DNA of 64,000 nucleotides, from NCBI GenBank assembly GCA_049514555.1, contig JBEKUY010000001.1, positions 186,001 through 250,000 of the forward strand. The letters run 5' to 3'. Positions 63,388 through 64,000 of the stretch are shown here, in pieces. Positions within the stretch are counted from its first letter, which is position 1. Every line of letters starts with the position of its first letter. A program made the translations under genes and the position numbers. The notes under the pieces are model-generated. The model had not been told where the DNA came from. It worked only from the letters and a program-made list of their open reading frames with translations, and did not search any database. The DNA comes from JBEKUY01 sp049514555. GTDB lineage: Bacteria > Acidobacteriota > Terriglobia > Acidiferrales > UBA7541.

Positions 63388-64000
63388 ATGACCGTGCATG
63401 ACGTGATCTGTATCGGTGCGGGGCCGACCGGCTTGGCCTGCGCGATCGAAGTGATGCGGGCGGGAATGCGAGCGCTCGTGATCGACAAGGGGTGCGTGTG
63501 CAATTCCCTTTACCACTACCCGGTCAACATGGTGTTTTTCACTACACCCGAGCTGCTTGAAATCGGAGATCTCCCTCTGACCTGCGCGGGAGAAAAACCG
63601 ACACGCTCGGAAGCCTTGAAATACTACCGAAAGACGGTCGAGCATTACGGGCTCGAACTGCGGTTGTATGAACGCGTGACGGGGGTTGGGGGGAGCGACG
63701 GACGATTCACCGTGATGACGGTGAACCAACAGAGCCAGGAGCATAAGTACCAGGGGCGGAAAGTGGTGGTCGCAACGGGCTACTACGATCTGCCGAACTT
63801 GCTCGGCGTGCCCGGTGAGAACCTGCGGCACGTGTCTCACTACTACAGCGAACCACATCCCTGCTGGGACCAGGATGTGGTTGTGGTCGGAGCGCAGAAT
63901 TCGGCAGTGGAGGCGGCGCTGGATCTGTTCCGCACCGGCGCGCACGTAACGCTGGTCCATCGCGGACGCAAACTGGGAAAATCCGTCAAGTACTGGGTGA
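63388..64000 (+). CDS. YpdA-like FAD/NAD(P)-dependent oxidoreductase, N-terminal part (3' end outside window)
   Basis: The first 204 residues of a thioredoxin-reductase-like flavoprotein. The FAD motif is ICIGAGPTGLACAIEVMRAG at about 7-26. GCVCNSLYHYPVNMVFFTTPELLEIGD is the segment typical of YpdA proteins. A second nucleotide fold starts VVVVGAQNSAVEAALDLFRTG near 165. The redox CxxC of thioredoxin reductases is absent from the part seen. YpdA enzymes reduce bacillithiol disulfide in Firmicutes; whether this bacterium has bacillithiol is unknown. The reading frame runs off the window end. Confidence 0.82.
   Translation, partial: MTVHDVICIGAGPTGLACAIEVMRAGMRALVIDKGCVCNSLYHYPVNMVFFTTPELLEIGDLPLTCAGEKPTRSEALKYYRKTVEHYGLELRLYERVTGVGGSDGRFTVMTVNQQSQEHKYQGRKVVVATGYYDLPNLLGVPGENLRHVSHYYSEPHPCWDQDVVVVGAQNSAVEAALDLFRTGAHVTLVHRGRKLGKSVKYWV

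Overview
The window is a gene-dense, GC-rich stretch of a Gram-negative bacterial chromosome. It carries 57 protein-coding genes plus one short leader ORF. I see no rRNA, tRNA, CRISPR array, insertion sequence or prophage. Several features together suggest an Acidobacteriota chromosome (Terriglobia-like). These are a TonB-dependent receptor with an N-terminal carboxypeptidase-regulatory-like domain, a single-gene LptF-LptG fusion, a complete Tol-Pal-CpoB cluster, beta-propeller exported proteins and frequent GTG/TTG starts in 4-bp-overlapping operons. The taxonomic call is inference from gene content, not a search result.

Layout. 0-6 kb: the end of hisC, a CoA-binding protein, a minus-strand operon (TrmH-type methyltransferase, rarA, WD40-like exported protein) and tsaC. 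5-11 kb: minus-strand mutS-anmK-peptide-binding lipoprotein, then a CYTH-domain protein. 11.5-14.5 kb: a probable magnesium locus with a promoter, a structured leader containing a 49-codon ORF, an intrinsic terminator, a membrane-less MgtE-like PRC/CBS protein and an NRAMP-family transporter whose metal-selective residues are changed. 14.5-21 kb: envelope and isoprenoid genes uppS, cdsA, an SPFH protein, dxr and rseP, followed by fur. 20.8-28.8 kb: nagB, ribF, a metallo-hydrolase, a DUF1844 protein, mazG, a GNAT protein, a decarboxylating dehydrogenase, a rhomboid protease and a PfkB sugar kinase. 29-36 kb: recO-glyQ-glyS and ppdK.

35-50 kb: TonB-dependent receptor, fused LptF/LptG, GH57 glycosidase, YncE-like propeller, nfo, leuS, a 2-hydroxyacid dehydrogenase and guaA. 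50-53 kb: an XRE regulator and an ECF sigma / zinc-finger anti-sigma / Spy-like triplet. 52.6-58.5 kb (minus strand): the Tol-Pal operon tolQ-tolR-tolA-like-tolB-pal-cpoB, with ssb downstream. 58.6-64 kb: miaB, a bifunctional-nuclease-family protein, a PilZ protein behind tandem inverted repeats, parA-parB, a small unknown and the start of a YpdA-like flavoprotein.

Most genes are housekeeping. The most unusual locus is 11.57-14.51 kb. A perfect TTGACA element is followed by a 13-bp long-range helix, a leader ORF with an acidic/proline/arginine-rich start resembling enterobacterial MgtL, and a strong intrinsic terminator. Downstream are a separated MgtE-type Mg sensor and an NRAMP protein carrying DAGG and APW where canonical transporters have DPGN and MPH. 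Together they suggest a Mg2+-responsive attenuation system. Other unexplained structure includes four copies of an AT-rich 17-bp near-palindrome between 26 and 35 kb, two identical 14-bp palindromes flanking recO-glyQS, tandem operator-like repeats before the PilZ gene and mutually exclusive hairpins between pal and cpoB.
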